From positions 1 to 32,687 of the forward strand of contig JAKLLR010000012.1 of assembly GCA_022014175.1 (NCBI GenBank): 32,687 bases of DNA, in the 5' to 3' direction. Of the stretch, positions 15,521 to 24,217 are shown piece after piece. The position numbers and the translations under genes are program-made. The notes below the pieces were generated by a model. It was given only the letters and a program-made list of their open reading frames with translations, ran no database searches and was not told where the DNA came from. The DNA is from Gammaproteobacteria bacterium (lineage in GTDB: Bacteria > Pseudomonadota > Gammaproteobacteria > Immundisolibacterales > JAKLLR01). Position 1 is the first letter of the stretch; each line of letters opens with the position of its first letter.

Positions 15521-18500
15521 TTACGCCAGTTCGCAGACCAGGTCTCCTGCCCCCACCGCAGCCCCCGCACTCAGGGGTAACCGTTTGACCACCCCGTCAC
15601 GGGGTGCCAACACCTGGTTCAACAGTTTCATCGCCTCGGTGCTGAGCAGCTTCTGACCCTCGGTCACCTCATCACCCTCGGTGACGTAGAGTTCTGCCAG
15701 GATGCCGGCCATGGGCGCACCGATCTGATTAACATCATCCGGATCCGCTTGCTGATTTGTCGCCACTTCGACATTGGCGGAGCGGTCGCTCACAACCTGA
15801 GCCCGGCGCTGGCCGTTCAGCTCGAAGAAAATTTCCCGGTTACCATTGGCCTGTAGCTCCCCCACCGCCAGCAGCTTCAGGATCAGGGTCTTGCCGGGCT
15901 CGATCTCCACAGCAAGCTCTTCACCGATTTTCGGACCGTAGAAAAACAGCGCGGTCTCTAATACCGAGACATCCCCAAAGCGTTCGTTAAAACGGGTGTA
16001 ATCCGTGAATACTTTCGGATACAAAGAGTAAGCGCTTACTTCGTCTTCGCTCGCCTCCCGCCCCAGGTCTTTACTCAGTGCGACCCGGTTACCGTCAAAA
16101 TCGTAAGGCTCCAGCAGCGCTCCGGGGCGTATCTTAATCGGCGCCTGGCTGCCAAGCACCGCTTTCTGCAGTTCTGGCGGGAAGCCTCCATCCGGCTGCC
16201 CCATCATGCCCCCGAGCAGGGAGACAAACGACTCCGGATAGGCCAGCTCGGTGCCCCTCTCCAGCACATCATCCGGGGTCAGGTCGTTCTGCACCATGAA
16301 CAGCGCCATGTCACCCACCGCTTTGGATGAGGGGGTCACTTTGATGATGTCACCGAGCATATCGTTCACTGTACGGTAGGCCCGCCGCACTTCATCCCAA
16401 CGCGCCCCAAGCCCCACGGAGACCGCCTGGGGCCGCAAATTGGAGTACTGACCACCCGGAATTTCATGGTGATAGACGTCCGCTGTGCCCGCTTTAAGAC
16501 CGCTCTCGAACGGTGCGTAGGCCTCTCGGGTACTCTCCCAGTAATCGGCCAGCTGCTGCAAACCGTCGGGGTCCAGACCGGTATCCCGGGGGCTGCCCTG
16601 CAGGGCGGTGACTAACGCATTCAGAGAGGGCTGAGAAGTCACCCCGGACATTGAGCTGATCGCCGCATCCACCACATCAACCCCGGCGGCGCTGGCCGCC
16701 AACAGGGTCGCAACCCCGTTGCCGCTGGTGTCGTGGGTATGCAGATGAACCGGGATGGTGAGGCTGTTTTTAAGCTCTGTCACCAGAATGCGAGCTGCAT
16801 CCGGTTTCAGCAGACCCGCCATATCCTTGATCGCCAGAATATGGGCACCCGCCTGCTCCAGCGCCCGGGCCCGCTCGATATAGTAGGGCAGGGTGAACTT
16901 GGTCCGGCTGGAGTCGTTGATATCACCGCTATAGCAGACTGCCGCTTCCGCGATCTTGCCAGTCTCAATCACCCTGGCGATGCAGGGCCGCAGCCCTTCA
17001 ACCCAGTTCAGGCAATCAAAAATACGGAATACATCAATACCATTGTCGGCTGCCTGATCGATAAAGTGATTAACCACATTATCGGGATAGTTGGTGTAAC
17101 CCACCGCGTTACCGGAGCGCAGCAGCATCTGCAGCAAGGTGCCTGGCATTAACCGCCGCAGCTGACGTAACCGCTCCCAGGGGTCTTCATGCAGAAAACG
17201 GTAAGCTACATCAAAGGTCGCGCCGCCCCACATTTCGGACGAGAACAGATCACCGGCCAGGTGGGCGGTCGCCGGGGCAATCCGATAGAGATCACGGCTG
17301 CGAACCCGGGTCGCCAGCAGAGACTGATGGGCATCCCTGAAGGTGGTATCCGTCAGCAGCAGCCGGGGTTGCTCCAGCAGCCATTTGCCCAGCGCCTCCG
17401 GACCCTTCTCACTGAATACCGAATAAGCCGGAGACGGGGGAGGGGTGGTCTGCGCGACCCGAGGCAGGATCGGCTCCGGCAACCCTTTCGGAATCTGCGC
17501 TGTCGTGATGCCAGGGAATCCGTTCACCACCAGTTCCGACAGATACTCCAGAAGACGATTGGCACGATCCTTACGGGGCGCAAACTGAAGCAACTCCGGA
17601 TTCTGATCAATAAAATTGGTGTCAAATTCACCGCTGAGAAACTCCGGGTGCTGCAGCAGATTCTCCAGAAACGGGATATTGGTCTTGACCCCCCGAATCC
17701 GAAATTCTCGCAACGACCTCAGAGCCTTGGCTGCCGCCTGATCGAAATCCAGCGCCCAACAGCAGACTTTCATCAGCAGAGAGTCGTAGTGAGGGGTGAT
17801 CACGGAACCCGTGAACCCGGCACCAGTATCCAGCCGAATACCAAAGCCCTCGCCGGGCCGGAAGGTCGAAATGCGACCGGTATCCGGAGCAAAACCGTTG
17901 GCGGGGTCCTCAGTGGTGAGCCGGAGCTGGATGCAGTAACCGCTCTTCTTGACCTGCCCCTGAGAGGCAATGCGAATCGCCTCTGAACCCAGCGCATAAC
18001 CCTCCGCCACCTTGATCTGGCACTGCACCAAATCCCGTCCGGTGATCACCTCAGTGATAGTATGCTCCACCTGAATTCGGGGATTTACTTCAATGAAGTA
18101 GTGCTGCCCGCTGCCATCCACCAGAAATTCCACGGTGCCCGCGTTGCGGTAACTCACAGAACCCGCAATTTTGAGGGCATCCGCATAGAGGGCCTCACGC
18201 TGGGCCTTGCTCAGGGTCAGAGAGGGGGCGATCTCCACCACTTTTTGGTGGCGCCGCTGGACGGAACAGTCCCGCTCGAACAGATGCACCAGATTGCCGT
18301 AGGCGTCTCCCAGCACCTGCACCTCAATGTGCTTGGGGCTGGCCAGATACTTCTCCACAAAAATCCGGGGGCTGCCGAATGCAGCCTGGGCCTCTGCCCG
18401 ACCGCGGCTCATCGCCGCCACCAGCTCATCATCACTGTTGACAATGGTCATACCACGACCGCCACCACCCAGAGCCGCTTTAACAATCAGCGGATAACCC

Positions 18501-18988
18501 GCAGTCACCGCAAATGCCAGAGCGTCCTGGTCCCGCTCAATGACGCCATCCGTGCCGGGGATGACGGGCACGCCAGCCTTGATCGCCACATCGCGGGCAG
18601 AGACCTTGTCTCCCAGCTCGTCCAAAACCCGGGAAGGGGGGCCGATAAAGACAATGCCCGCCGCTTCGCAGGCCCTGGCAAAGTGCGCATTTTCCGAGAG
18701 AAAGCCGTAACCCGGATGGATCGCGTCGATATCCTTCTCCAACGCCAGCGCAATAATCTCATCAATCGCCAGATAGGCCTGAATCGGCGAAAGCCCGGCA
18801 CCAATCTGGTAGGCCTCATCCGCCTTGTAACGGTGCAGGGTCAGCCGATCTTCATCGGAGTAGATCGCAACGGTGGTAATGCCCAACTCGGTACAGGCCC
18901 GGAAAACCCGAATCGCGATCTCCCCACGGTTGGCGACCAAAACCCGTTTGAAAGGCGTTATTGTCGGGGCGGCTGTGGACTCAGACAT
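15521..18988 (-). CDS. pyc: pyruvate carboxylase, single-chain
   Basis: An 1155-residue biotin enzyme that makes oxaloacetate from pyruvate, bicarbonate and ATP. The N-terminal biotin carboxylase runs to about residue 450 (KRVLVANRGEIAIRVFRA, the ATP loop GGGGRGM, and VEVNPRIQVEHTITE). The carboxyltransferase covers about 535-830 (LLTDTTFRDAHQSLLATRVR and the metal-binding HLHTHDTSGNG). The PYC-specific tetramerisation segment follows, and the biotin carrier domain is at the end with the attachment site STEAMKLLNQ (Lys1121). The Met usually following Lys is Leu here. I chose the ATG at 18986-18988; a TTG two codons upstream is less likely. The ribosome site is weak (CGGAATTAATTGATA). Many gammaproteobacteria use split or no PYC, so the single-chain form is notable. 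Confidence 0.95.
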   Translation of the reverse strand: MSESTAAPTITPFKRVLVANRGEIAIRVFRACTELGITTVAIYSDEDRLTLHRYKADEAYQIGAGLSPIQAYLAIDEIIALALEKDIDAIHPGYGFLSENAHFARACEAAGIVFIGPPSRVLDELGDKVSARDVAIKAGVPVIPGTDGVIERDQDALAFAVTAGYPLIVKAALGGGGRGMTIVNSDDELVAAMSRGRAEAQAAFGSPRIFVEKYLASPKHIEVQVLGDAYGNLVHLFERDCSVQRRHQKVVEIAPSLTLSKAQREALYADALKIAGSVSYRNAGTVEFLVDGSGQHYFIEVNPRIQVEHTITEVITGRDLVQCQIKVAEGYALGSEAIRIASQGQVKKSGYCIQLRLTTEDPANGFAPDTGRISTFRPGEGFGIRLDTGAGFTGSVITPHYDSLLMKVCCWALDFDQAAAKALRSLREFRIRGVKTNIPFLENLLQHPEFLSGEFDTNFIDQNPELLQFAPRKDRANRLLEYLSELVVNGFPGITTAQIPKGLPEPILPRVAQTTPPPSPAYSVFSEKGPEALGKWLLEQPRLLLTDTTFRDAHQSLLATRVRSRDLYRIAPATAHLAGDLFSSEMWGGATFDVAYRFLHEDPWERLRQLRRLMPGTLLQMLLRSGNAVGYTNYPDNVVNHFIDQAADNGIDVFRIFDCLNWVEGLRPCIARVIETGKIAEAAVCYSGDINDSSRTKFTLPYYIERARALEQAGAHILAIKDMAGLLKPDAARILVTELKNSLTIPVHLHTHDTSGNGVATLLAASAAGVDVVDAAISSMSGVTSQPSLNALVTALQGSPRDTGLDPDGLQQLADYWESTREAYAPFESGLKAGTADVYHHEIPGGQYSNLRPQAVSVGLGARWDEVRRAYRTVNDMLGDIIKVTPSSKAVGDMALFMVQNDLTPDDVLERGTELAYPESFVSLLGGMMGQPDGGFPPELQKAVLGSQAPIKIRPGALLEPYDFDGNRVALSKDLGREASEDEVSAYSLYPKVFTDYTRFNERFGDVSVLETALFFYGPKIGEELAVEIEPGKTLILKLLAVGELQANGNREIFFELNGQRRAQVVSDRSANVEVATNQQADPDDVNQIGAPMAGILAELYVTEGDEVTEGQKLLSTEAMKLLNQVLAPRDGVVKRLPLSAGAAVGAGDLVCELA

Positions 18989-19078
18989 TATCAATTAATT
19001 CCGTTTTGGGGCAGACAACCACCATTCTGGTGCAATTTCCCACGGGTGCAAGCCCCGGAGAGGGCAACCCTGTCAACG

Positions 19079-19145
19079 AATGAGCCACACTCATTGAAAA
19101 CGGGGTTGCAGCGACCTGAAAATTTATGTAAATAGTCTTGCTATT
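19079..19145. promoter_or_regulatory. two inverted repeats in the pyc/MarR divergent intergenic region
   Basis: AATGAGCCACACTCATT (19079-19095) is a perfect 6-bp inverted repeat with a 5-nt centre, and AATAGTCTTGCTATT (19131-19145) is a perfect 5-bp repeat with a 5-nt centre. They lie between the divergent pyc and MarR starts (18988 and 19168), in the only AT-rich part of the gap. MarR dimers typically bind 15-20 bp palindromes of this kind next to their own gene, so autoregulation and control of pyc are plausible. Confidence 0.4.
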
Positions 19146-19167
19146 AATCCCTTCTAGCACCGCTCTC

Positions 19168-19638
19168 ATGGACAAATATATTAGAACGCCCGCCGGTGTC
19201 ATGGTCGAAAATCTGCTGCGGGAAGCCGAACTGCTCAGCCGCGAGCTGCAGACCGCCTGCCCAATAGATGCACCGGGACTCGGCCCCGCCCATAGTCGTT
19301 GCCTGGAGAGCCTGAGCATCCGGGGTCCAGGCCGACTACCCGAGATCGCTGAACGTCTCGACTGCAGCCGTCAACGTGCCCAGCAGCTGGTTGAAACGTT
19401 GATTGCACAGAAAGCCGTCCGCCGTGTAACCAACCCCAACCATCGCCGCTCTGCCCATATTGAAATTACTGATCGGGGCCGCAAACTCCTTCACCGCCTG
19501 ATTGCCCAGCAAACCCAACTGAGTGAAGAGCTTGCGGTTCCGCTCTCCCCCCAGGAAATCAAAACAACGCTGCAAACCTTGCGCCAGTTGCATCGGTTGA
19601 TGGCGGACAGGCGACCGGGGCAGGGCACCCCAACCTGA
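19168..19638 (+). CDS. MarR-family transcriptional regulator
   Basis: A 156-residue winged-helix protein. The recognition region is LPEIAERLDCSRQRAQQLVETL (residues about 55-76), followed by the wing with the MarR-type basic pattern AVRRVTNPNHRRSAHIEITDRGRKLL and a C-terminal dimerisation helix. The start is taken as the ATG at 19168; no clear ribosome site is seen, and a TTG at 19138 would begin inside the possible operator. It is divergent from pyc and 168 nt upstream of the synthase-thiolase pair, so either could be its target; the ligand is unknown. Confidence 0.87.
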   Translation: MDKYIRTPAGVMVENLLREAELLSRELQTACPIDAPGLGPAHSRCLESLSIRGPGRLPEIAERLDCSRQRAQQLVETLIAQKAVRRVTNPNHRRSAHIEITDRGRKLLHRLIAQQTQLSEELAVPLSPQEIKTTLQTLRQLHRLMADRRPGQGTPT

Positions 19639-19806
19639 GGATCCGCAATTAGCGGCTGGCCGGATCATCGCGGCTCTGTTCCCGTTATACTTGCCGACCC
19701 GATGCGAACCCGAAAGACAGGCCTGAAGAGCCTGGGGTCGGCAACTTAACGCCAGACCCGCCGCGCATCACTAAAACCCACATCATTCGGATAGGAGTTA
19801 TTTAAG

Positions 19807-21279
19807 ATGGCTGGGATCACTGCCTTTGGCGGCTATGTGCCGCGGCTTCGACTGGAGCACAAAGCAATCGCCGACGCGCACAGCTGGTACGACCCCTCGG
19901 TGGCCAAACGGGCCAAAGCCGAGCGCAGCATGTGCAACTGGGACGAAGACTCAATCACCATGGCCGTCGAAGCGGCACGAGACTGTCTGCAGGGTATTAA
20001 TTCAGCCCCGACCAGCCTCTACCTGGCTTCAACCAGCCTGCCATTTTCAGATCGCCAGAACGCCGGCATCGTCGTCGAAGCGCTGCATCTGGGCGAAGCG
20101 ACAGCGGTGATGGATGTCACGGCATCCCAGCGGGCAGGCACCTCCGCCCTGATGCAGGCGCTGGACGCGGCCACTGGCACCCCCGGCAGCCAGCGACTGG
20201 TGATTGGCTCAGAGCATCGTAAAAGTCGTGCGGGTTCACCCCAGGAACTCAATTTCGGCGACGGCGCCTGCGCGCTGCTGGTGGCTGACCAGAACCCCTT
20301 GCTGGAGTATATCGGTGGACACGCGATCACCGTCGATTTCGTCGACCACTTCCGGGCCGAACACGAAGATTACGACTACCCCTGGGAGGATCGCTGGATC
20401 CGGGACGAAGGTTACGCCGGGATCGCACCCCGAGCGGTCCAGGGGGCCCTCGAAAAACATGGTCTCAGGGCAGACCAGATCGACCACCTGATCATGCCTG
20501 GACTGGCTGGCAAGGCCGCCGGCCTGGTGGCAAAGAAGAGTGGCATTGCTGCCGAAGCCGCCTACACCGGCCTGCACACAGAGTGCGGCGATACCGGCAG
20601 CGCCCACGCTCTGGTGATGCTGGCCCACGCCCTCGAAGGTGCCGTTAAACCCGGAGAGCGGGTGATGGTGGTCGGGTTCGGGCAGGGCTGTGATGTGCTG
20701 TTGTTCAAAGCCACTCCAGCGCTGGCCAGCTACCGGCCCGGCACCGGTATTCGCGGCGCACTGGCCAATCGCCAGGCGGAGACAAGCTACCAGAAATTCC
20801 TCACCTTCAACGACACAGTGGAGTGGGAAAAAGGCATGCGGGGCGAGCGGGACAACCGCACCGCGCTCACCGTGCTCTATCGCAAACGGGGGATGCTGCT
20901 GGGGCTGGTCGGCGGCCGCTGTACGGCCTGCGGCACCCCCCAGATTCCCCAGGGTGACATCTGCGTTAATCCGGAGTGTCACGCCGACAGCCAGCTGGAG
21001 CCCTACAACTTCCGCGAAGAGCGGGCCAAGATCCTCAGCTGGTCGGCAGATTACCTCACCTTTACCAAGAGCCCGCCCTCCCATTACGGCATGATCACTT
21101 TCGATAACGGCGGTCGTTTCATGACTGACTTTACCGATGTAGAGCCGGGGGAAATTGAGGTCGGCGACCCGGTTAGAATGGTGTTTCGCATCAAGGCTTT
21201 CGATACTCAGCGCGGTTTTGTCCGCTATTTCTGGAAAGCCGTCCCGGTTCGGGATACACAAGATTCAGGAGAGCGTTAA
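19807..21279 (+). CDS. HMG-CoA-synthase-like protein fused to DUF35 Zn-ribbon/OB domain
   Basis: A 490-residue fusion. Residues 1-305 follow the archaeal/bacterial HMG-CoA synthase fold: GITAFGGYVPRLRL at the start, the AGTSALMQALDA helix, NFGDGACALLVAD, and GERVMVVGFGQGCDVLLF. Residues 366-485 form DUF35: a zinc ribbon (Cys372-x2-Cys375, Cys386-x4-Cys391) and an acyl-CoA-binding OB fold (ILSWSADYLTFT, MTDFTDVEPGEIEVGDPV). By my alignment the nucleophile Cys is Gln108 (TASQRAGT where ACxxGT is expected), the Glu is Thr/Ser near 76 (LASTSLP), and the FHxP His is absent (LIMPGLAGK). So normal HMG-CoA synthesis is doubtful; a retro-aldol, decarboxylating or structural role with the coupled thiolase is possible. 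AGGAG precedes the ATG; the stop overlaps the thiolase start. Confidence 0.88.
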   Translation: MAGITAFGGYVPRLRLEHKAIADAHSWYDPSVAKRAKAERSMCNWDEDSITMAVEAARDCLQGINSAPTSLYLASTSLPFSDRQNAGIVVEALHLGEATAVMDVTASQRAGTSALMQALDAATGTPGSQRLVIGSEHRKSRAGSPQELNFGDGACALLVADQNPLLEYIGGHAITVDFVDHFRAEHEDYDYPWEDRWIRDEGYAGIAPRAVQGALEKHGLRADQIDHLIMPGLAGKAAGLVAKKSGIAAEAAYTGLHTECGDTGSAHALVMLAHALEGAVKPGERVMVVGFGQGCDVLLFKATPALASYRPGTGIRGALANRQAETSYQKFLTFNDTVEWEKGMRGERDNRTALTVLYRKRGMLLGLVGGRCTACGTPQIPQGDICVNPECHADSQLEPYNFREERAKILSWSADYLTFTKSPPSHYGMITFDNGGRFMTDFTDVEPGEIEVGDPVRMVFRIKAFDTQRGFVRYFWKAVPVRDTQDSGER

Positions 21280-22478
21280 TGGCTAGTGGAATCAAAGACA
21301 AAGTTGCCATCCTTGGGATGGGTTGCTGCAAATTCGGCGAGCGCTGGGAGTCTGGCCCCGAAGAGTTGATGGTTGAGGCGTACCGTGAAGCGATGACCGA
21401 CGCCGGAATTGAGCCGGAGCAGATCGACGCGGCCTGGTTCTCAACCCATCTCGATACCATCGGCTCCGGCAAGGGCGGTCTACCCCTCTCCATCGCCCTG
21501 CGGCTGCCCAATATCGGCGTCACCCGGGTGGAGAATTTCTGCGCCAGCGGCACCGAAGCTTTTCGTGGCGCGGTCTACGCCGTTGCATCGGGGGCCTGTG
21601 ACATCGCTCTGGCCGTCGGAGTTGAGAAGTTGAAAGATACCGGCTTCGGCGGGCTGCCCCCAACCGATACCGGTCTCTTCACGTCACAATGGGTGGCCAC
21701 CGGCTCCGCCCCCGGGAACTTTGCCCAGCTTGCCGCCGCCTACCGGACCAAACACGGCGTCGACAAAGACGACCTGAAACGGGCCATGGCCCATATTTCG
21801 GTCAAGAGCCACACCAACGGGGCGAAGAATCCAAAAGCCCACCTGCGCAAAGTGATCACCGAGGAGCAGGCGATCAACGCCCCGATGATCGCCGAGCCAC
21901 TGGGCCTGTTCGACTGCTGTGGTGTCAGCGATGGTGCCGCCGCAGCGATTGTCTGTAGCCCTGAATTGGCTCGCAAACTGGGCAAGCGCGATCTGGTCAT
22001 GGTCAAAGCACTGCAGTTGGCCCTCTCTAACGGCTCCGAAGCATCCTATAACGACTGGGACAGCACCCATTTCCATACCACCCGCATTGCCGCAACCAGG
22101 GCCTACAATGAAGCGGGCATCAAAAGCCCGCGAGAAGAAGTCAGCATGTTTGAAGTGCATGACTGCTTCTCCATCACCGAACTGGTGACCATGGAGGACC
22201 TCTTCATCTCCGAGGAGGGCAGGGCGGTGCATGATGTGCTTGACGGGGTTTACGACGCCGATGGGGCCGTACCCTGCCAGATCGACGGCGGCCTGAAGTG
22301 CTTCGGCCATCCGATAGGCGCCTCTGGCATCCGCATGCTCTACGAGATGTATCTGCAACTGCAGGGCAGGGCGGGGGAACGGCAGCTGCCCGACCCGAAG
22401 CTCGGCATGACCCACAATCTTGGCGGCCAACCGCAACAGAATGTGGCCGCCATTTGCATCGTTGGCGCCGAGGGCTAG
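21279..22478 (+). CDS. SCP2-type thiolase, partner of the DUF35 fusion
   Basis: A 399-residue thiolase of the SCP2/acetyl-CoA acetyltransferase-like type. The nucleophile Cys88 sits in VENFCASGTEAFRGA, the central motif is EVHDCFSITEL (HDCF in place of NEAF), and the C-terminal motif GLKCFGHPIGASG has the Cys-x-Gly-His-Pro form of this subfamily. There is no late CxG Cys (THNLGGQ instead), as expected for this type. The ATG overlaps the upstream stop by one base (TAATG), so the two proteins are probably made in fixed ratio and form a complex, as known for archaeal thiolase-DUF35-HMG-CoA synthase and for the BbsAB thiolase of toluene degraders. The carbon-carbon bond it makes or breaks is unknown. 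Confidence 0.9.
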   Translation: MASGIKDKVAILGMGCCKFGERWESGPEELMVEAYREAMTDAGIEPEQIDAAWFSTHLDTIGSGKGGLPLSIALRLPNIGVTRVENFCASGTEAFRGAVYAVASGACDIALAVGVEKLKDTGFGGLPPTDTGLFTSQWVATGSAPGNFAQLAAAYRTKHGVDKDDLKRAMAHISVKSHTNGAKNPKAHLRKVITEEQAINAPMIAEPLGLFDCCGVSDGAAAAIVCSPELARKLGKRDLVMVKALQLALSNGSEASYNDWDSTHFHTTRIAATRAYNEAGIKSPREEVSMFEVHDCFSITELVTMEDLFISEEGRAVHDVLDGVYDADGAVPCQIDGGLKCFGHPIGASGIRMLYEMYLQLQGRAGERQLPDPKLGMTHNLGGQPQQNVAAICIVGAEG

Positions 22479-22577
22479 CTCCGGCCTGAGCGGCAAACGA
22501 GCCGGGACTAGCCCCGGACGGGGTAGAGCCTTACCGGTGTTTCTGCCCCCGCCCGCAGCGCCTCTGTCGGGCCCACC

Positions 22578-22599
22578 CCTCGGGCAGGCCGTCCCGAGG
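22578..22599 (+). terminator. GC-rich hairpin after the thiolase gene
   Basis: CCTCGGG (22578-22584) and CCCGAGG (22593-22599) form a perfect 7-bp stem with an 8-nt loop, 100 nt beyond the thiolase stop and 59 nt before the lipoprotein start. There is no U-tract, so it may be only a pause or 3'-end protecting structure. Confidence 0.3.
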
Positions 22600-22657
22600 C
22601 CCCTGATATCCGGGAACTAAACTAGGCTCTTGCCAACTCAAATCAGACCCCCTTACC

Positions 22658-23071
22658 ATGGCGCCAATGAACAAACAGATTCAACTGCTGACGTCAGTTA
22701 CCCTGATCCTGCTGCTCACGGCCTGTAGCCACTACGGGATCGAGAAAAAGGCCCTGGCCCTCGACACAGCCATGAACCGCTACGCCACTGCGGTCCGCTG
22801 GGGTGAATGGAACACGGTGTACCGCATGCACCTGCCCCTGAACGAAGCAAAGATCCCCCCGGAAGCGATCAAGACCATTCGCGTGACCGCCTATCAGGAG
22901 CTCGGGGCGGCCCAGATGGATACCCCGGAAACGGCCACCCGAGTTGCCATAATTCGCTACATCAACGAAGAGACCCAGGCAGAAGCTTCGCTGCGGCAGG
23001 AGCAGCGGTGGCGCTACGATAGCGAGAACCTGTTCTGGGGGCTGGACAGTCCGCCCCCGTTCTTCGACTAG
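22658..23071 (+). CDS. small lipoprotein of unknown function
   Basis: A 137-residue protein with a classic lipoprotein signal: LLTSVTLILLLTAC, lipobox LTAC, lipidated Cys near residue 23. The mature part is acidic-to-neutral and helical at first (KKALALDTAMNRYATAVRWG) and then beta-rich, with an EAIKTIRVTAYQE segment and a Trp/Pro end (NLFWGLDSPPPFFD). This shape recalls small NTF2-like or cystatin-like lipoproteins but I do not recognise a family. Two ATG codons (22658 and 22667) are possible and neither has a good ribosome site. The next gene starts 46 nt later on the same strand. Confidence 0.75.
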   Translation: MAPMNKQIQLLTSVTLILLLTACSHYGIEKKALALDTAMNRYATAVRWGEWNTVYRMHLPLNEAKIPPEAIKTIRVTAYQELGAAQMDTPETATRVAIIRYINEETQAEASLRQEQRWRYDSENLFWGLDSPPPFFD

Positions 23072-23117
23072 GCCCGCCTGGACCCAGCGCCGCATCCAGC
23101 CAGCCTGAAACGACCCC

Positions 23118-23753
23118 GTGTTCAAAAACAGACAGGCCGCCGCTGAACAGCTCGCCGAGGCACTGTCTGATCTGAAGGGCCAAAACCCACTGATACTGGC
23201 CATCCCCCGGGGTGCAGTCCCCATGGGCGCGCTGCTGGCAGAGCGACTGGAGGGCGAGTTGGATGTCGTACTGGTCCGCAAATTCGCCGCTCCCGGTCAA
23301 CCTGAATTTGCCATCGGCGCCATCGACGAGCAGGGCCGCGTCTATCTGGCCCCCCACGCAGCCAGACTGGGGATCTCGGACAGCCACCTGCAGGAACAGC
23401 AGCGACAACAGTTGGCCCTGATCCGGAGTCGCCGCCTGCGCTACACCCCGAACCGGCCACCGATATCTGTGACCGGCCGCACCGTTGTGGTGCTGGACGA
23501 TGGCATCGCCACCGGTTCAACCATGCTGGCCGCCCTTCAAACCCTGCGGGCGCAGCACCCCAGAGCGCTGATCGCCGCCACCCCGGTGGCGGCCCCCGAC
23601 TCAGTCGAGCGGATCAAACTGGCGACGGACCGGTTCTGCTGCCTGCTCACACCACCGGAGTTCCAGGCTGTCGGCCAGTTCTACCGGGACTTCCCCCAGA
23701 TCGGCGACTATGAAGTCATTGCGCTGCTAAACCCGGCAGCCGCCAACGCCTGA
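23118..23753 (+). CDS. phosphoribosyltransferase-domain protein (COG1926-like)
   Basis: A 211-residue type I PRTase. The PRPP-binding loop is VVVLDDGIATGSTM and the N-terminal PLILAIPRGAVPMG and LDVVLVRKFAAPGQPEFAIGA segments are those of the COG1926 group. Such proteins are often found beside dienelactone-hydrolase-like or erythromycin-esterase genes; their substrate is not established. The GTG at 23118 is the only reasonable start, with no clear ribosome site. The frame ends in ALLNPAAANA, 26 nt before the NTF2-like gene. Confidence 0.85.
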   Translation: MFKNRQAAAEQLAEALSDLKGQNPLILAIPRGAVPMGALLAERLEGELDVVLVRKFAAPGQPEFAIGAIDEQGRVYLAPHAARLGISDSHLQEQQRQQLALIRSRRLRYTPNRPPISVTGRTVVVLDDGIATGSTMLAALQTLRAQHPRALIAATPVAAPDSVERIKLATDRFCCLLTPPEFQAVGQFYRDFPQIGDYEVIALLNPAAANA

Positions 23754-23779
23754 CCTCCACCCCAAGAAGGAGACTCTTC

Positions 23780-24217
23780 ATGCAACATCTGATATCCATC
23801 ACTCTCATACTGTTATCTGCTCTTGCCACTACCGCCGTCAACGCCGACCCGGCGGAAGAAGTCAAAGCCACGGACCAGCGCCGGGTTACCGCCCTGCTCA
23901 CTGCGGACTCTGAGACCCTGGATCAGCTCCTCGCCCCCGAGCTGCGCTACACCCACGCCAACGGCATGGTCGATAGCAAAGCCAGCTACATGGCCAGTTT
24001 CATCGGTCGTAAGGTGATCCATAAACAGGTCACCACCGACGATGTTGAAGTGATTGCCTATGGTCCCGTTGCCGTAGCCACCGGCAGCAGCCATGTGGTG
24101 GTGGAGTACAAAGGGCGAGACCTGGACCTGAACATCCGCTTCACCTCGGTCTACCGCAAACAAGGCAACCGCTGGCAACTGGTGGCCTGGCAGTCCACCC
24201 CCGTTAAAGAGCTCTAA
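23780..24217 (+). CDS. exported NTF2-like (DUF4440-type) protein
   Basis: A 145-residue protein with a signal peptide (ISITLILLSALATTAVNA) followed by a cone-shaped NTF2-like fold: DQRRVTALLTADSETLDQLL, APELRYTHANG with its typical 'YTHANG' turn, VVVEYKGRDLDLNIRFTSVY, and NRWQLVAWQSTPV at the end. This matches DUF4440 proteins, a group of unknown substrate. AAGGAG stands 8 nt before the ATG. It converges on the MdaB-like gene with a 4-nt overlap at the 3' ends. Confidence 0.85.
   Translation: MQHLISITLILLSALATTAVNADPAEEVKATDQRRVTALLTADSETLDQLLAPELRYTHANGMVDSKASYMASFIGRKVIHKQVTTDDVEVIAYGPVAVATGSSHVVVEYKGRDLDLNIRFTSVYRKQGNRWQLVAWQSTPVKEL

Noticed and set aside
18062-19135. Long plus-strand open frame of 357 codons
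   Set aside because: It lies antisense to pyruvate carboxylase, whose motifs are complete; the translated sequence is low-complexity and without any recognisable fold.
20236-21261. Minus-strand open frame of 341 codons
   Set aside because: It is the antisense shadow of the well-supported synthase-DUF35 gene.
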